Below, one piece after another: positions 63,766 to 64,000 of a stretch of DNA of 64,000 nucleotides. Made by a program: the position numbers and the translations under genes. The first letter of the stretch is position 1, and every line of letters starts with the position of its first letter. This DNA comes from an uncultured Stenotrophomonas sp. GTDB taxonomy: Bacteria; Pseudomonadota; Gammaproteobacteria; Xanthomonadales; Xanthomonadaceae. The notes beneath the pieces are model-generated. The model was not told the origin of the DNA, ran no database searches, and worked only from the letters and a program-made list of their open reading frames with translations. Location: contig CAJYNG010000009.1 in NCBI GenBank assembly GCA_913775725.1, positions 1 to 64,000 on the forward strand. The letters are read 5' to 3'.

Positions 63766-64000
63766 TCAGCGCAGCAGCGGCAACGGGTCGCGGGGGCCGT
63801 TCGAGCCGTAGATGCCCCAGTGCAGGTGCGGCGGCGTGCCCTTGGCGTTGCCGCTGTCGCCCACATGGCCGAGCAGGTCGCCGGCCTGGATCACCTGGCC
63901 ACGCGCCAGGCCATCGGCCCAGCTTTCCAGGTGCGCGTAGTAGTAGCGCTCGCGTCCGGGCCCGATCACCCACACCTGGCGCCCGCCGAGCCCACGTTCG
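63766..64000 (-). CDS. M23-family metallopeptidase, C-terminal part (cut by window end)
   Basis: At least the last 77 residues of a LytM/M23 peptidoglycan endopeptidase. The open frame runs off the right edge of the window, so the gene's start lies outside. GLGGRQVWVIGPG, YYYAHLESWA and GDSGNAKGTPPHLHWGIY give the family's beta-sheet core and the catalytic HxH pair (HLH). Its substrate should be peptide cross-links in the wall, or it may be a degenerate activator; the first metal ligands are not visible. Treating the internal ATG at 63975 as start would split the domain. Confidence 0.85.
   Translation of the reverse strand, partial: ERGLGGRQVWVIGPGRERYYYAHLESWADGLARGQVIQAGDLLGHVGDSGNAKGTPPHLHWGIYGSNGPRDPLPLLR

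Overview
The window is a high-GC gammaproteobacterial chromosome segment, most likely from the Stenotrophomonas maltophilia complex (Xanthomonadaceae). Three things point there: many GTAG-headed REP-like hairpins (GTAGAGCCGAGC...GCTCGGCTCTACA, the SMAG type) between genes, the abundance of TonB-dependent receptors, and the arrangement of the cell-wall, lipoate and N-acetylglucosamine loci. It looks like core chromosome: I see no integrase, phage genes, insertion sequence, tRNA, rRNA or CRISPR array.

Layout. 1-2.05 kb: a lipoprotein, a secreted protein and a HAD hydrolase in overlapping order, then a 218-bp-unit tandem duplication of repeat DNA. 2.4-3.4 kb: a PfkB kinase on the minus strand. 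3.66-20.3 kb: a long plus-strand wall/elongasome block, mreB-mreC-mreD-mrdA-rodA, a second rodA-like gene, a 528-bp nested palindrome, mltB-rlpA-dacC, an LpxR-like outer-membrane protein (minus), a CsgG-like secreted protein, then ybeD-lipB-lipA. The rlpA/dac/ybeD/lipB/lipA neighbourhood matches that of enterobacteria. 20.5-27.6 kb: prc protease, a lipoprotein plus an unrecognised secreted protein, gnd, a Gfo/Idh oxidoreductase and a BON-domain protein. 27.9-31.6 kb: a membrane histidine kinase, a response regulator and a REC-HK-REC hybrid in one operon. 31.7-35.5 kb: an orphan Anbu proteasome-like protein, folK, a pteridine reductase, a MidA-type methyltransferase and a VanZ-like protein.

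35.6-48 kb is an N-acetylglucosamine/chitin utilisation locus in two divergent units. Leftward run glk-type kinase, TonB-dependent receptor and GH20 hexosaminidase. Rightward run nagP (permease), nagR (LacI regulator), nagB-II (deaminase), nagA (deacetylase) and nagX (membrane acyltransferase-like). The 376-bp intergenic region carries several LacI-style palindromes. Together they would cleave oligomers, import GlcNAc across both membranes, phosphorylate, deacetylate and deaminate it to fructose-6-phosphate under NagR control.

48.2-64 kb: an autotransporter with a repeat-rich passenger, a secreted S41-type protease, small zinc-ribbon and SseB-like proteins, cca, slt, a lone ExbD-like protein, a large TonB-dependent receptor, a small membrane protein, a siderophore-type receptor and the C-terminal part of an M23 peptidase cut by the window end.

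Intergenic spaces hold four hairpin repeat classes: SMAG/GTAG, GTGTCGACC-type, GGGGTCAGATCC-type terminator-like hairpins, and one-off long palindromes.
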